Source: Neoehrlichia mikurensis (GTDB lineage Bacteria > Pseudomonadota > Alphaproteobacteria > Rickettsiales > Anaplasmataceae). Taken from it: a stretch of DNA of 64,000 nt. Below, in pieces: positions 1-9,623 of the stretch. The notes under the pieces were generated by a model. That model did no database searches, was not told where the DNA came from, and saw only the letters and a program-made list of their open reading frames with translations. The stretch spans positions 372,001-436,000 of the forward strand of contig NZ_CP066557.1 in assembly GCF_019186785.1 (NCBI RefSeq). Reading direction: 5' to 3'. Within the stretch, counting starts at the first letter, position 1. The number at the start of each line of letters is the position of its first letter. A program made the position numbers and the translations under genes.

Positions 1-844
1 GCAACTTTATTGCACCCTCCTTATTTTTTGCATACTTGGTAACAGCACCACCACTAATATTTATCATAACACCTGTAGTATTCTGATTAGGAAAAAAAAT
101 AGAAAGTTTTTTAGCAAATTGCTTATCTTTTTCTTTCTGCGACATAAGAATTCTACCAAAATAATAACTATTTACTATTGCTATACTTCCCTCCCCAGCA
201 GCTACTGCATAAATTTGATCAGTATCACCACCACTAGGTTTTCTTGCCATATTATTTACTAATCCTCTTACCCACGCTCTAGTATTTTTCTCTCCGTTAT
301 TTGCTATCATAAAAGCAATTAAAGATTGATTATATGGACTATTAGAGGATCTAACTAAAATTTTGTCTTTCCATTTTACATTTGCAAGATCTTCATATGT
401 ACTTAACTCTTTACTACTAACTAACTCTTTATTATATACTATAATTCTTGCACGTTTAGTTAATCCAAACCAATACCCTTTAGCATCTCTATATTTTTGT
501 GGTATAGCTTCATTAAGTATTTTTGAATTCACCTCTTGCAAAAGCCCTTTCTTTTTTGCTAAAATTAAATTTACAGCATCAGCTGTAAGAAATACATCTC
601 CATTACCATATGACCCTTCACTTTCCATCCTTGAAATTAATTGAGCAGCATCATCATTAATATAACGCACTTTAATTCCTGTTTTTTCAGTAAATCGCTG
701 AAATACATCACGTAATAATTCTTCTTTACGAGAAGAAAAAACATTTACTACATTTTTATTATCAGAATGATAATTCTTATATAAAAATACAACCACCGTA
801 CTTACTATAAGCACAAAAAATAATAAGCTAAAAGTCCTACTCAT
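1..844 (-). CDS. fbpA: Fe(3+) ABC transporter substrate-binding protein (partial)
   Basis: This is the N-terminal 281 residues of a periplasmic ferric-iron binding protein of the FbpA/AfuA family; the C-terminus lies beyond the window edge. Such proteins capture Fe(3+) in the periplasm and hand it to an FbpBC-type inner-membrane ABC transporter. Residues 1-19 (MSRTFSLLFFVLIVSTVVV) form an uncleaved-looking or Sec-type hydrophobic leader. The text that follows has the usual family order: NVVNVFSSRKEELL, then GDVFLTADAVNL, then KGYWFGLTKRARIIVYN, then VRSSNSPYNQSLIAFMI. No transporter permease or ATPase gene is next to it, as is common for scattered iron genes in Anaplasmataceae. The ATG at 842-844 is the only good start before the hydrophobic leader. 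The family assignment is firm from these motifs; iron as ligand follows from the family. Confidence 0.88.
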   Translation of the reverse strand, partial: MSRTFSLLFFVLIVSTVVVFLYKNYHSDNKNVVNVFSSRKEELLRDVFQRFTEKTGIKVRYINDDAAQLISRMESEGSYGNGDVFLTADAVNLILAKKKGLLQEVNSKILNEAIPQKYRDAKGYWFGLTKRARIIVYNKELVSSKELSTYEDLANVKWKDKILVRSSNSPYNQSLIAFMIANNGEKNTRAWVRGLVNNMARKPSGGDTDQIYAVAAGEGSIAIVNSYYFGRILMSQKEKDKQFAKKLSIFFPNQNTTGVMINISGGAVTKYAKNKEGAIKL

Positions 845-1181
845 AAACAACCCTTCTTTACCAAAACTTGTTATATTATGCTAACAAATAATAGTTAAAC
901 TTTAAAATAGTTAGCAAAACATAAATACTACATATTAACTCTATATGTTATATCACAAAAATTACTATTTTTTTAACTGAATATCAATATACCTACCTAT
1001 ATTAGTTAAGAAGCACTTATTTATGTATCATTATCCTGGTAATAACAATTATTATATAAAACAATATCGTAAAGAATTATACTATCAAAATAAAATATCC
1101 TTAAAATTTTATAATTTTAACATTTTTATTCTAAAATAATATTGCATATAAACCACTATGTTAGTTACTAAGTAATATTTA
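845..1181. other. AT-rich spacer upstream of the iron-binding protein gene
   Basis: No gene is supported here. It would hold the promoter of the minus-strand iron-binding protein gene, but I could not pick a convincing -35/-10 pair. The far end carries the start of the duplicated 3' scrap of the metallopeptidase gene. Confidence 0.5.
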
Positions 1182-1268
1182 CTATAAGTCAACAGCATAA
1201 TTACTACCTTTTAATCCATGAATAACATCCATAAAACCATCATAGACAGAATCTTGTGTATACAAATT
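1171..1268. repeat. Duplicated 3' end of the large metallopeptidase gene, copy 1
   Basis: This stretch is nearly identical to 1341-1441, which is the last 29-30 codons and stop of the large minus-strand gene. The only difference seen within the shared part is a 3-bp in-frame loss beside the stop, so copy 1 would end in SNYAVDL instead of SNYAVDLI. The offset between copies is about 170 bp. It looks like a local segmental duplication. Confidence 0.9.
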
Positions 1269-1295
1269 TTTGGCTACTTTTGTTATATATTCCAT
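1182..1295 (-). pseudogene. Remnant ORF carrying the duplicated C-terminus of the metallopeptidase
   Basis: A 37-codon open frame starts at ATG 1293-1295 with unrelated residues (MEYITKVAK) and then runs into NLYTQDSVYDGFMDVI and SNYAVDL, which is the C-terminus of the upstream large protein. A hairpin terminator lies between the two genes, so it is probably not read through. I see no Shine-Dalgarno sequence. It is best read as a leftover of a tandem duplication that was mostly deleted, not as a working gene. Confidence 0.6.
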
Positions 1296-1308
1296 CAACG
1301 GACATAAA

Positions 1309-1334
1309 AAAATAGCCAATTATATGGCTATTTT
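1309..1334 (-). terminator. Rho-independent terminator after the metallopeptidase gene
   Basis: A perfect 10-bp stem (aaaatagcca with tggctatttt, loop attata) lies 18 bases past the stop codon of the minus-strand gene. On the minus strand it is followed by six T residues. It sits between the real gene end and the duplicated gene end. Confidence 0.8.
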
Positions 1335-1340
1335 ATGAAA

Positions 1341-1441
1341 AGTAATATTTACTATATTAAGTCAACAGCATAATTACTACCTTTTAATCCATGAATAACA
1401 TCCATAAAACCATCATAGACAGAATCTTGTGTATACAAATT
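1341..1441. repeat. Duplicated 3' end of the large metallopeptidase gene, copy 2 (in the gene)
   Basis: This is the in-gene copy of the repeat at 1171-1268. It covers the last codons and stop of the large minus-strand gene. Confidence 0.9.
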
Positions 1442-4400
1442 ATTTAACACTTTATAATTTTGATTTAATAGTTGATTTTCATACATTGAATCATGATCTT
1501 TATTGTGAAAACCATAAGAAAAATTGTTATTATTCACTGAAGCATTATAAGAGTTATCTTGTTTTGCAACATTAATATTTATTGTCTTATTATCAAAAAC
1601 ATTATCTTCTTGATATGTTTTTATATGTATGTTTTGAAATCTATCAAGATAGAAAGGTAATACTCCTATTTTTCCATCTTTATCATGTATCAGTTTCACT
1701 TTTGCAAAATATTGATCGTCACTTTGTATAGCAAAAAGCACACCATCAGAATACTTATTTAGATCTGCTAAATCTATATTCAATAACATGGCACTTTCCG
1801 CTATTTCATTAGAATGCACAAACGTAAGATCTATATATCTATTCTGACCAAGATCAGGCATACCATCAGGATTTTCCTCCCCATTAGAAGTACATACTAC
1901 CAGTTTTCTTTGCCCATCTGATATTGTCGTTAATTTTACATGAGTAATAACATCAGGTAACTGATAAACAGTCCCTGTAATTTTATCATTAATAAAAAAA
2001 ACTAACGTATTTGTAATATTACCATCATTATCAGTAGTGTCTTTAGGAACAACAGAAAAAGAAAAACTTTTTTGATATTCACTCTCAGAATTTACTTTAT
2101 GATCTTGAGTAGCAAATCGATTATTGACTTGCATCGTAGATTTTTGATTACTGGTATTCGCATCATGTACATAAACATCAGTATTTTTTTGCATCATAAT
2201 ATTTTCTTGATCATCATAAATCTTCTTTTCTCTATGAGCTTCTTCATTAGCTTTTCTTTGATTTTCTTGTATAGCTGCATTCTTTTCTTCCATATGTTGA
2301 TATCCATCTGTATTTTTATCAATTTTATGACGTGCTGAAGAATAATTACTATAACCTTTATCCTCATGATCTGTTTCCCCAACAAATTTTAAAGTAACAA
2401 TACCATCGCTATCTTTGTTCAGATCTACTTCCTGATAATGCATAGAAGTAAGAAAATCTGTGTAACTATAATTCAAATCTGCAGAGATCATTAAATCTCC
2501 TTCATATTTATCAAACCTATTAGACAACATGCCTATTTCTTGATCATCATGCAGTAATTTTACCTTTGTATAATACTTATAGTAAGGCACATGTCTTATT
2601 ATTTCACCTTTGTCATTCCTCCTTATTGCATAATCTTCCATATCACACTGTACTTTAAACAAGGCACCATCAACATACTTATCAAAATTTATTAATCCTA
2701 TATTTATATGCTCATGTGATTCATCTTCTTTTGTATATTTGTGAGCAAAAATAGGATCTATATATCTATAATTACCTATATCTTCAGGCATGCCTTCAGG
2801 ATTTTCATTACCATCTAAAGTTGAAGGCACCAATTTTCTTTCTCCATTAATGGTTGCTAATTTTAAGTGAGTAATACTACCAGGTAATTGAAAAAATTTA
2901 CCTGTAACATAATCGTTAATAAACAATGCCGATTTATCGACTATGCCATTTTCGTCAAGAATCTCTTCAGAAATATAAAAGCCTATACTTTTAAGCTTCA
3001 TCAATACTTCATCATCTTTAACTACTTGCACAAAATACGTATCATCTTCTGTTCTATTTGTACCTTTAGTATCAGCTATATCACCCTTTGTCATAATGTA
3101 CTTGTCAGCATCATGATAATTAATACGATCTTCATAATTATCAATTTTTACATTCTTTGATACCGTTAAATTACCAATATTATCTATGTTACAAATATCA
3201 GGTTTAAAAAATTTATTTTCTTCTACAAGAACTACCCCACCACTGTTAACTTTCCCATTATCTAAAACATTTAGTTCCTTTTTACCATGTTGATCTACTG
3301 TTACTGCAAGAGCTACTTGATCAAATCTTGACAGACAGGCACTACGTGTTACATCATATCCTTGAAATTGCATTATTTCACGATTATTCGTAGAATTATA
3401 TTGAGCAAATATTGCACTTTCTGTTAGCATTTCCCCTATTTTGTTATCATTCATATAAACTGAAACTGCACTAATATTACCAGTACCTTCACTCTTAACA
3501 GTAAATATTTCATTTGGATTATTAACTACTAATTGATCAATATTTACACCATTTATATCCCTTATTTGATTCCCATCTATATATGTGAAGTTAATTAACA
3601 CTTTTCTCAAGTTAATATCAGCGTCACTTCTATAATGTAAAATATCACTTACTTTTTGATCTAAGGCTTTTATATAAGTTAAGTTAGCAGCTTTTATCTT
3701 ATCAGAATCACTAGAATTTTGAGCATTTTTAAATAGATCAAATTCCTTTTTAAAGTTATCATCATATTTACTAATAATTTTTCCTATAGCATTTTTATAA
3801 TCTAAAGAATTAATATACGAATTACCTTGTTCATCACAAAGCATATATTTATTCCTACCATCAAATTGTACTAATTTCATAAAATGATATTCTTTATATA
3901 TATTCATCATATCATGAGTATTAGCATTTTCGATTCTTAATGTATTGCCTATAGCATAGATCTGTACAGGAGATAAGCTGCCTACAAAATTACCTATGGC
4001 ATCTTTAATATTAGCATCAAAGTATTTTATGCTTTGCACTTCACCATTAATGCTCACATTACTAACACCTATAAAATCACCTTTCTCCACTTTAAGGATA
4101 TCATATTTTTTAAAAAAGTTATTAGTTGTATTATTGCTCATCCATTGATTAAATTCTTCGCTATAATTCTTGAAATCAAAATTATCATATCCATACTTTT
4201 TTAAGTTAGAAAAATATTCTTTAAGATCTGCTGGATGATAATCTTGCATGAATTTTACAAGCACATATCCCAAATTATATTTTAGTGTATTGTATTCATA
4301 AAGTGTAGCATTATCCTTTGAATTACTAGCATTACTAGACTCACTCCTAATAATATCCCCTACTTTTTCTAAATCTAATGTTTTGAAATTATGTCTTGTA

Positions 4401-5095
4401 TGTAAAATATCTATGATACTATCTATTTTTTCCATAGTATCAAATCTCATAACACCATTAGCATCTTCATCAACAATATAGTTACTATCTTTTGCATTTT
4501 GAATATATTCAGAAATACCCTCTAATAATATACTGTTCAAATATGATTTATTTGTCGCTTCCCACGTAAGAATATGAGCAAGTTCATGCTGCAAATTTAA
4601 AATATTACTTCCTGATTTAAATACATATGAAGTATAAGCTTGATTACCATGATGGCCTTCATTCCATGCAATACCACCCACCAAATCATTTAAATGTACA
4701 TGATAAGCATCAGTTTTATTATGAAATTGATTAGAATTTTCAAAAACAAAAATATTAATATCTTTTATTGATTTTGAATCTGCTAAAGGAAATTTTTCAT
4801 GAAAAAACTCTATTGCTCTTTTAACTTCAATATCTGCTCTTGCTTTATAAGATTCATTCATCGGTATTGTCAGAAAAAAATTAACTTTTAATCCTACTTG
4901 GGTCATTAAATCATTCTGAACTGTATACTTATAATTAAATTCTTGCTTTTCTAAACTATTATGATCAGGTATACAATCACTATGAACGTCTTCATTATTA
5001 ATCATATTATTAACAGCTGATTTCATAGTTAATTTCATGGCCGTATTTTCATCATTGTATAGATTTCCTACACCTATTTTATTAATATCTTGCAT
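1352..5095 (-). CDS. Large gluzincin-like metallopeptidase with C-terminal repeats
   Basis: A 1247-residue protein of unknown exact function. Numbering from ATG 5093-5095, the zinc-peptidase motif HELAH spans residues 170-174, and LLEGISEYIQ follows with Glu192 and Glu196 as candidate third ligand. This HExxH plus E(G)xxEY arrangement is that of gluzincins, and the following PADLKEYFSNLKKYGYDNF text recalls M9 collagenases. Two copies of a roughly 120-140 residue module follow: about residues 722-863 (FINDYVTGKFFQLPGSITH, NPEGMP) and 1028-1148 (FINDKITGTVYQLPDVITH, NPDGMP). No signal peptide or membrane segment is visible. I prefer ATG 5095 because AAGG lies 8 bases upstream; a longer frame from 5146 (1264 residues) has no such site. 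A secreted or effector protease is possible by inference; peptidase activity rests on the motif alone. Residues about 357-426 resemble the start of the divergent neighbour. Confidence 0.75.
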   Translation of the reverse strand: MQDINKIGVGNLYNDENTAMKLTMKSAVNNMINNEDVHSDCIPDHNSLEKQEFNYKYTVQNDLMTQVGLKVNFFLTIPMNESYKARADIEVKRAIEFFHEKFPLADSKSIKDINIFVFENSNQFHNKTDAYHVHLNDLVGGIAWNEGHHGNQAYTSYVFKSGSNILNLQHELAHILTWEATNKSYLNSILLEGISEYIQNAKDSNYIVDEDANGVMRFDTMEKIDSIIDILHTRHNFKTLDLEKVGDIIRSESSNASNSKDNATLYEYNTLKYNLGYVLVKFMQDYHPADLKEYFSNLKKYGYDNFDFKNYSEEFNQWMSNNTTNNFFKKYDILKVEKGDFIGVSNVSINGEVQSIKYFDANIKDAIGNFVGSLSPVQIYAIGNTLRIENANTHDMMNIYKEYHFMKLVQFDGRNKYMLCDEQGNSYINSLDYKNAIGKIISKYDDNFKKEFDLFKNAQNSSDSDKIKAANLTYIKALDQKVSDILHYRSDADINLRKVLINFTYIDGNQIRDINGVNIDQLVVNNPNEIFTVKSEGTGNISAVSVYMNDNKIGEMLTESAIFAQYNSTNNREIMQFQGYDVTRSACLSRFDQVALAVTVDQHGKKELNVLDNGKVNSGGVVLVEENKFFKPDICNIDNIGNLTVSKNVKIDNYEDRINYHDADKYIMTKGDIADTKGTNRTEDDTYFVQVVKDDEVLMKLKSIGFYISEEILDENGIVDKSALFINDYVTGKFFQLPGSITHLKLATINGERKLVPSTLDGNENPEGMPEDIGNYRYIDPIFAHKYTKEDESHEHINIGLINFDKYVDGALFKVQCDMEDYAIRRNDKGEIIRHVPYYKYYTKVKLLHDDQEIGMLSNRFDKYEGDLMISADLNYSYTDFLTSMHYQEVDLNKDSDGIVTLKFVGETDHEDKGYSNYSSARHKIDKNTDGYQHMEEKNAAIQENQRKANEEAHREKKIYDDQENIMMQKNTDVYVHDANTSNQKSTMQVNNRFATQDHKVNSESEYQKSFSFSVVPKDTTDNDGNITNTLVFFINDKITGTVYQLPDVITHVKLTTISDGQRKLVVCTSNGEENPDGMPDLGQNRYIDLTFVHSNEIAESAMLLNIDLADLNKYSDGVLFAIQSDDQYFAKVKLIHDKDGKIGVLPFYLDRFQNIHIKTYQEDNVFDNKTININVAKQDNSYNASVNNNNFSYGFHNKDHDSMYENQLLNQNYKVLNNLYTQDSVYDGFMDVIHGLKGSNYAVDLI

Positions 5096-5146
5096 AAATT
5101 TTACCTTGACTTGAAAATGAGCTGTGAAATAAATCACAGAACTCAT

Positions 5147-5551
5147 AGTAAGTCAATAAAAAAATTAATAATGATAAATAAAATATTAAATAATATTATT
5201 ATGAAATTAACTTATTTATTAATACTATTACTAACCAATGATTATAAATTTTTCTCAGATTAAGATTAGCATAACTTTTATAATACAAAATATTACTAAT
5301 TATCTTCACATATAAATTTACAAAAATAAGTAACTCCTAGTTATACAAACACAGTCTATATGTAAATAAGATACTGATACCCTAGAAATTAAGCGTGAAA
5401 TATTATTGTTACAAATACAATATAACAATAATGCCTTTCCTCATAATATTAACACTCCAATTACATGTCAAAATACTAATATAGAAAATAATTAACCATT
5501 TTTTAACATTTCGTACATATGATTCCATGATCTTTAATTAAGGTATACATA
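5147..5551. promoter_or_regulatory. Divergent intergenic region with TTTAACATTT element
   Basis: This spacer separates two divergent large accessory genes. At 5502-5520 it has TTTAACATTTCGTACATAT, about 50 bases upstream of the 608-residue gene. A like element precedes several genes of the array at 39.6-45 kb. I see no small gene here. Confidence 0.4.
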
Positions 5552-7378
5552 ATGAATACACATGAAACTCCTACTAAAAAATTAATGCAAGTAGATATAG
5601 GCACAAGCCTTAATAATAAAAATTACTATGAAGCACACATTACAGATCATAATAACAACTTTCTTACCTTTCCTACCTCATATTATTTTTATTTAAAAGA
5701 CACAAACATGTTATTTTATAAGGATTTCAATAATAATTATGTGTTAAAAATACCACCTAGTTATCAATTCTTAAAAGTAATACAAAACAATAATGCATAC
5801 TCATTATCATTATGTGATGCCAATGGTCAAATATTTAGCAAAAATGATTTTATCCAAATATCTAATAAAGAAAAAAATCCTGAATTTACAAAGCTTACAA
5901 CAAATAACCTAGCTAATATTATAGACAACACCGATATAACAACAATCACACCCATACTAAAACAAAATATTAATCTAGAAGAATGCTATAAACAATCTCA
6001 AGGTAATTTTCCATCTTTTTTTCTTAGCAAAATAAAAAATGCTGTAGAAGAATCAGTACATATTTTTAAGCTATCTTCTAAGCAAGATAATCTTGATATC
6101 AATAACTCAATAGGTACACTTAATAATGAAGCTGCTTTTTTTACACATGACAATAATCATGCAAAAGACTATCCATACTATTTTAAATATATTAATGCAG
6201 ACAGTGATTCAATTACAAAAATATATGCTCCATCATATGTAGATAAAGATTTACTATCTACAGCAGAAAATAACGTTTTAAAACATGCACCCATTTATCT
6301 CATTATACATGATAATCAATTCTACTTTTCTAATACAAAAGAAGATAGTATTACAACAATAGACGATGAATCTGCTATCAAATTATTACAGCAAGTTAAC
6401 TTAATAGAACCATTAACCCAGAACATTTACAACATAAAAGGTAAATTTGCATTTGAAATCACAAAAGGCAAAGAAATCAATGATTACTATTACGGCACTG
6501 TAAATAAAGTAAATGTTGTACTAAAAACCAAAGAAATTACATTAACCTCTTCACATAATACAGATGATATGTTTTTCAGTGATTTATACTTTTGTCACTT
6601 ACGAGAAGACGATTCGAAAATCATGAGTACTATGTTTGAAAAATATCTTGACGTTAACGCAATTATCAAAGAATTAACTTTTATTGATCCTATATACATA
6701 GTATCATCAAATAACACTATTAATAATGAGTCACATTTATTAATAAACAATACAGAAGTATTAAATATTCATCCTTTAACAACGTTATTATCCCATAATA
6801 TAAAAACACACTCACCTTTAGATAATATAGTATCAACAAACGACCAATCTCATAACAACATCAATTCACTTCATAATAATATAACTACAAATAATAAGCA
6901 AACCCTTAACGACGTGCATTCACCTACAAATAATATTAAATATGATAATGTAACACATAAACATTATGATAAGTCTGTAAATAATACTGAAAGCAATGAC
7001 AATACTAGTATAACTAATAATCAAGCAACTGTACAGTATCACACCAGTGAGAAACAAATGGACCATGACTCGAAAACATTCAGTACCAATATAAATCACA
7101 TATTATCAGGTAAACTCCTCGACAATGGTTCACATGCATTAATAATAAAAGCAAATTATGATGAAACACTTACTTTTTATACAAATGCAATAAACAAGTA
7201 TAATCAAAAGGAATATACATATGACAATGTTATGACACTATTTAATTATGTAGTAAAGGATCTTTCATATAATAATGAACACGTTGTTCAAAATGCTTAT
7301 ATAGATAGTAACAATCATATTTATATCAATAATAATGATTTTGATAACGTTGAGACTTTTAATGCAATGTTTCAATAA
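5552..7378 (+). CDS. Asn-rich hypothetical protein sharing a domain with the metallopeptidase
   Basis: A 608-residue protein that I do not recognise by family. It is very rich in Asn, Thr, Ser, His and Asp, mostly at residues 380-520, where low-complexity text (runs such as HNNINSLHNNITTNN) links two more ordered parts. Residues about 25-95 (ITDHNNNFLTF, then SYQFLKVIQ, then LSLCDANGQIF) match, by eye, residues 357-426 of the divergent metallopeptidase (IKDAIGNFVGS, then EYHFMKLVQ, then YMLCDEQGNSY). There is no signal peptide, transmembrane segment or peptidase motif. The start is well set: AAGG lies 8 bases before ATG 5552. The gene pair looks like an accessory locus, and this protein could be a partner or relic paralogue lacking the catalytic domain. 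The function is unknown. Confidence 0.7.
   Translation: MNTHETPTKKLMQVDIGTSLNNKNYYEAHITDHNNNFLTFPTSYYFYLKDTNMLFYKDFNNNYVLKIPPSYQFLKVIQNNNAYSLSLCDANGQIFSKNDFIQISNKEKNPEFTKLTTNNLANIIDNTDITTITPILKQNINLEECYKQSQGNFPSFFLSKIKNAVEESVHIFKLSSKQDNLDINNSIGTLNNEAAFFTHDNNHAKDYPYYFKYINADSDSITKIYAPSYVDKDLLSTAENNVLKHAPIYLIIHDNQFYFSNTKEDSITTIDDESAIKLLQQVNLIEPLTQNIYNIKGKFAFEITKGKEINDYYYGTVNKVNVVLKTKEITLTSSHNTDDMFFSDLYFCHLREDDSKIMSTMFEKYLDVNAIIKELTFIDPIYIVSSNNTINNESHLLINNTEVLNIHPLTTLLSHNIKTHSPLDNIVSTNDQSHNNINSLHNNITTNNKQTLNDVHSPTNNIKYDNVTHKHYDKSVNNTESNDNTSITNNQATVQYHTSEKQMDHDSKTFSTNINHILSGKLLDNGSHALIIKANYDETLTFYTNAINKYNQKEYTYDNVMTLFNYVVKDLSYNNEHVVQNAYIDSNNHIYINNNDFDNVETFNAMFQ
7341..7369. repeat. Gene 3' end duplicated 80 bp downstream, copy A
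   Basis: The last codons of the Asn-rich gene (encoding DNVETFNAM) recur at 7421-7449 with two or three base changes. The period is 80 bp. This is the same kind of 3'-end duplication as seen at the neighbouring large gene. Confidence 0.8.
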
Positions 7379-7383
7379 TAATG

Positions 7384-7430
7384 ATGCTATCAAACTTTAA
7401 CTTTTTAACATGATATTAATTTGATAGCAT
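7384..7430 (+). terminator. Possible terminator hairpin after the Asn-rich gene
   Basis: An 11-bp perfect stem (7384-7394 with 7420-7430) with a 25-base loop starts 6 bases past the stop. A short T run follows at 7437-7440 after TGAGAC. The loop is long, so it may be an accidental inverted repeat. Confidence 0.45.
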
Positions 7431-7449
7431 TGAGACTTTTAATGCAATA
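7421..7449. repeat. Gene 3' end duplicated, copy B
   Basis: Non-coding copy of 7341-7369. It overlaps the right arm of the hairpin after the gene. Confidence 0.75.
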
Positions 7450-8190
7450 ACCTTTTGAGTAATATTAAACAAACCGAACATCTTACAATTATCAAAGAAA
7501 CAAAATTATATTCTCATAACTAAATTCAGACAGAATATATGTTAGTAATTTTATTAAGTCTCAAATAACACACTTCAGAAAGTAATTGATAGCCCACCAG
7601 GATAATACAAAATCAAACTAAAAATACAATCAGTATTTCACTGTTTTAAATACACATCAAAATACAACCTAGTACATTACATAGCACACTTATAATATAA
7701 CTAACTGTTAAAAATTATAGATATATTATCTTACTATATTAAGTACAAAAAAAAGGATAATTACTTATAATCATACACAATCAACATTACATTGATATCT
7801 ACTACACTATCGCAACTTTTTAAATGCCTTGTTCTTTAACACATAGTTAAGTAATATTAAAAATGCTTCGATTTACATATTTAATAATAATGTATTTCCA
7901 AATATTAATAACCTAAACATTAAAAACTATACACATTAAATACTACTATTTTATGCTGTGTATAAATTATCCACTTAATTTTAATATAATAATACTTATA
8001 ACATAGATCATTCTGTTAATAAAAAAATGAAGCCAATACCTTAATACTACTACAATTTCCTATTTAAGTACAAAATGCACATTACAACTTCACAGAATTT
8101 ACTTCGTACATAAGAAGCTTTATATCCTGTAAATAAAACTACTATAAAGCAAAAATATAATTTCTTATATATAGTGTATATAATATAGCG
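7450..8190. other. AT-rich spacer without a supported gene
   Basis: About 740 bases between the Asn-rich gene and tRNA-Ala. No reading frame with a ribosome binding site, no RNA gene and no clear repeat is visible. Confidence 0.5.
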
Positions 8191-8263
8191 TGGAGGTAAG
8201 CGGATTCGAACCGCTGACCTTCTGCGTGCAAAGCAGACGCTCTACCAACTAAGCTATACCCCC
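8191..8263 (-). tRNA. tRNA-Ala (TGC)
   Basis: Read on the minus strand, the 73-base gene opens GGGGGTA and closes TACCTCC plus discriminator A, giving a full 7-bp acceptor stem with one G-T pair. The anticodon arm is TCTGC-TTTGCAC-GCAGA with anticodon TGC. The T arm has GGTTCGAATCC. CCA is not encoded. It lies just beyond the nrdR stop, 24 bases away, on the same strand. Confidence 0.97.
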
Positions 8264-8286
8264 ATACCTTTATTACCCATAAACTA

Positions 8287-8793
8287 TCACAAGCAAATTA
8301 TGAATTCAAGAAAAATGTGTAAAAAACACGCTATAATATTGCATCTATTAACAATCTTTGTTACAATATCGCTAAAGTCATTTGTATCATTAAAATTCAT
8401 ATATACAGATGCAAATCTTATATACGCAACTTTATCCAAAGAAAAAATATTATCCATAACCATTTTTCCAATAATATGAGTCGAGATAGAATTTTCTTTT
8501 GATGCCTCTAACTGATAAAATATATTATTCACTATCATATTTATTTGATCATGACTAATAGGACGTTTTTTTGTAGCTATTAAAATAGAAGATAACAACT
8601 TCTGTTTACTAAAAATTTCAATGCTACCATTCTTTTTTATCACCTTCATTGGTTTTAAAAGTAATTCTTCCATCGTTGTAAATCTCGCATTACATATATT
8701 ACATACTCTCCGTCTCCTTATAATCATATCATCATCTGAAGGTCTAGAATCTTTAACACTAGTATGAACGTTATGACAAAATGGACACTTCAT
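8287..8793 (-). CDS. nrdR: Transcriptional repressor NrdR
   Basis: NrdR senses dATP/ATP and represses ribonucleotide reductase genes by binding NrdR boxes in their promoters. The 168-residue protein has the zinc ribbon at the N-terminus with Cys3, Cys6, Cys31 and Cys34 (CPFC and CNIC), the basic stretch IIRRRRVC, and the ATP-cone from about residue 48 to 138 (MKVIKKNGSIEIFSKQKL onward). The last 20 residues (CNIIACFLHIFLEFIICL) are hydrophobic and extend past the normal end, so the length is slightly above the usual 150-160. The start MKCPFC is canonical. It stands alone with tRNA-Ala downstream. Identification is firm. Confidence 0.95.
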   Translation of the reverse strand: MKCPFCHNVHTSVKDSRPSDDDMIIRRRRVCNICNARFTTMEELLLKPMKVIKKNGSIEIFSKQKLLSSILIATKKRPISHDQINMIVNNIFYQLEASKENSISTHIIGKMVMDNIFSLDKVAYIRFASVYMNFNDTNDFSDIVTKIVNRCNIIACFLHIFLEFIICL

Positions 8794-9623
8794 ATACTTA
8801 ACCTAGATCCTTAATACAGAAACTCTGCTGTAATTAACAACATATCTTACTACCATCAAACTTATAATTACAATACAAGTATTATACTAAACGTAATACA
8901 TTACTTCTGTATATAAATAAATATTAATTATCACACATAAATAACATTATAAAATAGGCTTTCGATAACAAAGCTATTTTCATAATTTATATACTAGCTA
9001 CTGCTACATTCAGTACTACATGCAACAACTTTTTAAAATTACAAAATAACATACTATGTCTCTTACGCAGATAATTCTTTAATAATTGCAACAATGTTAT
9101 AAGATTTTTTTATATCTTTAGACCTATCAAAGGTACAACAATTAATTATACTACATATTATATACACAACTAAAAAACACATCATACTTTAATACAAATA
9201 ATAAATACCTATGATGTAGCTTTTTTTAATGAAAAAAAAGATATAAGCTTTATATAAGTCGTATATTTAAATAGTTGCATAAATATATAATTAATATGCA
9301 AACCTTAAATAGTAATAAACATATAAAGCAATATAACCTAAGTTTTATACATTAGTACACAATCTTAATTGCAATAACTAAAAATAATACCTTTTCATAA
9401 TATAATACTAATTTAAATCCATTTTATTTCTTGCACAAATCTGCAATCCCATCAAGCATATATAATTTATTATAAAATAATTAACCTTAAAGAATTTTGT
9501 CATTCAAGTATTAGTATAACTCACATATCTAAATATCAACAATGCTAAATACATTGTTAGTAATTGTTTTTTTTTATCTACTTACTATAATAAATAATAA
9601 ACTATAATCTTTAATAAAAAAAT
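8794..9623. other. AT-rich spacer without a supported gene
   Basis: About 830 bases between divergent nrdR and the NDUFA12-like gene. I see no gene, structured RNA or obvious repeat. Confidence 0.5.

Noticed and set aside
363..644. 93-codon plus-strand frame
   Set aside because: It lies wholly opposite the iron-binding protein gene, whose family match is clear.
2072..3160. Plus-strand and minus-strand frames of 63-90 codons inside the metallopeptidase gene
   Set aside because: They are overlapping shadows of the long gene with no binding sites.
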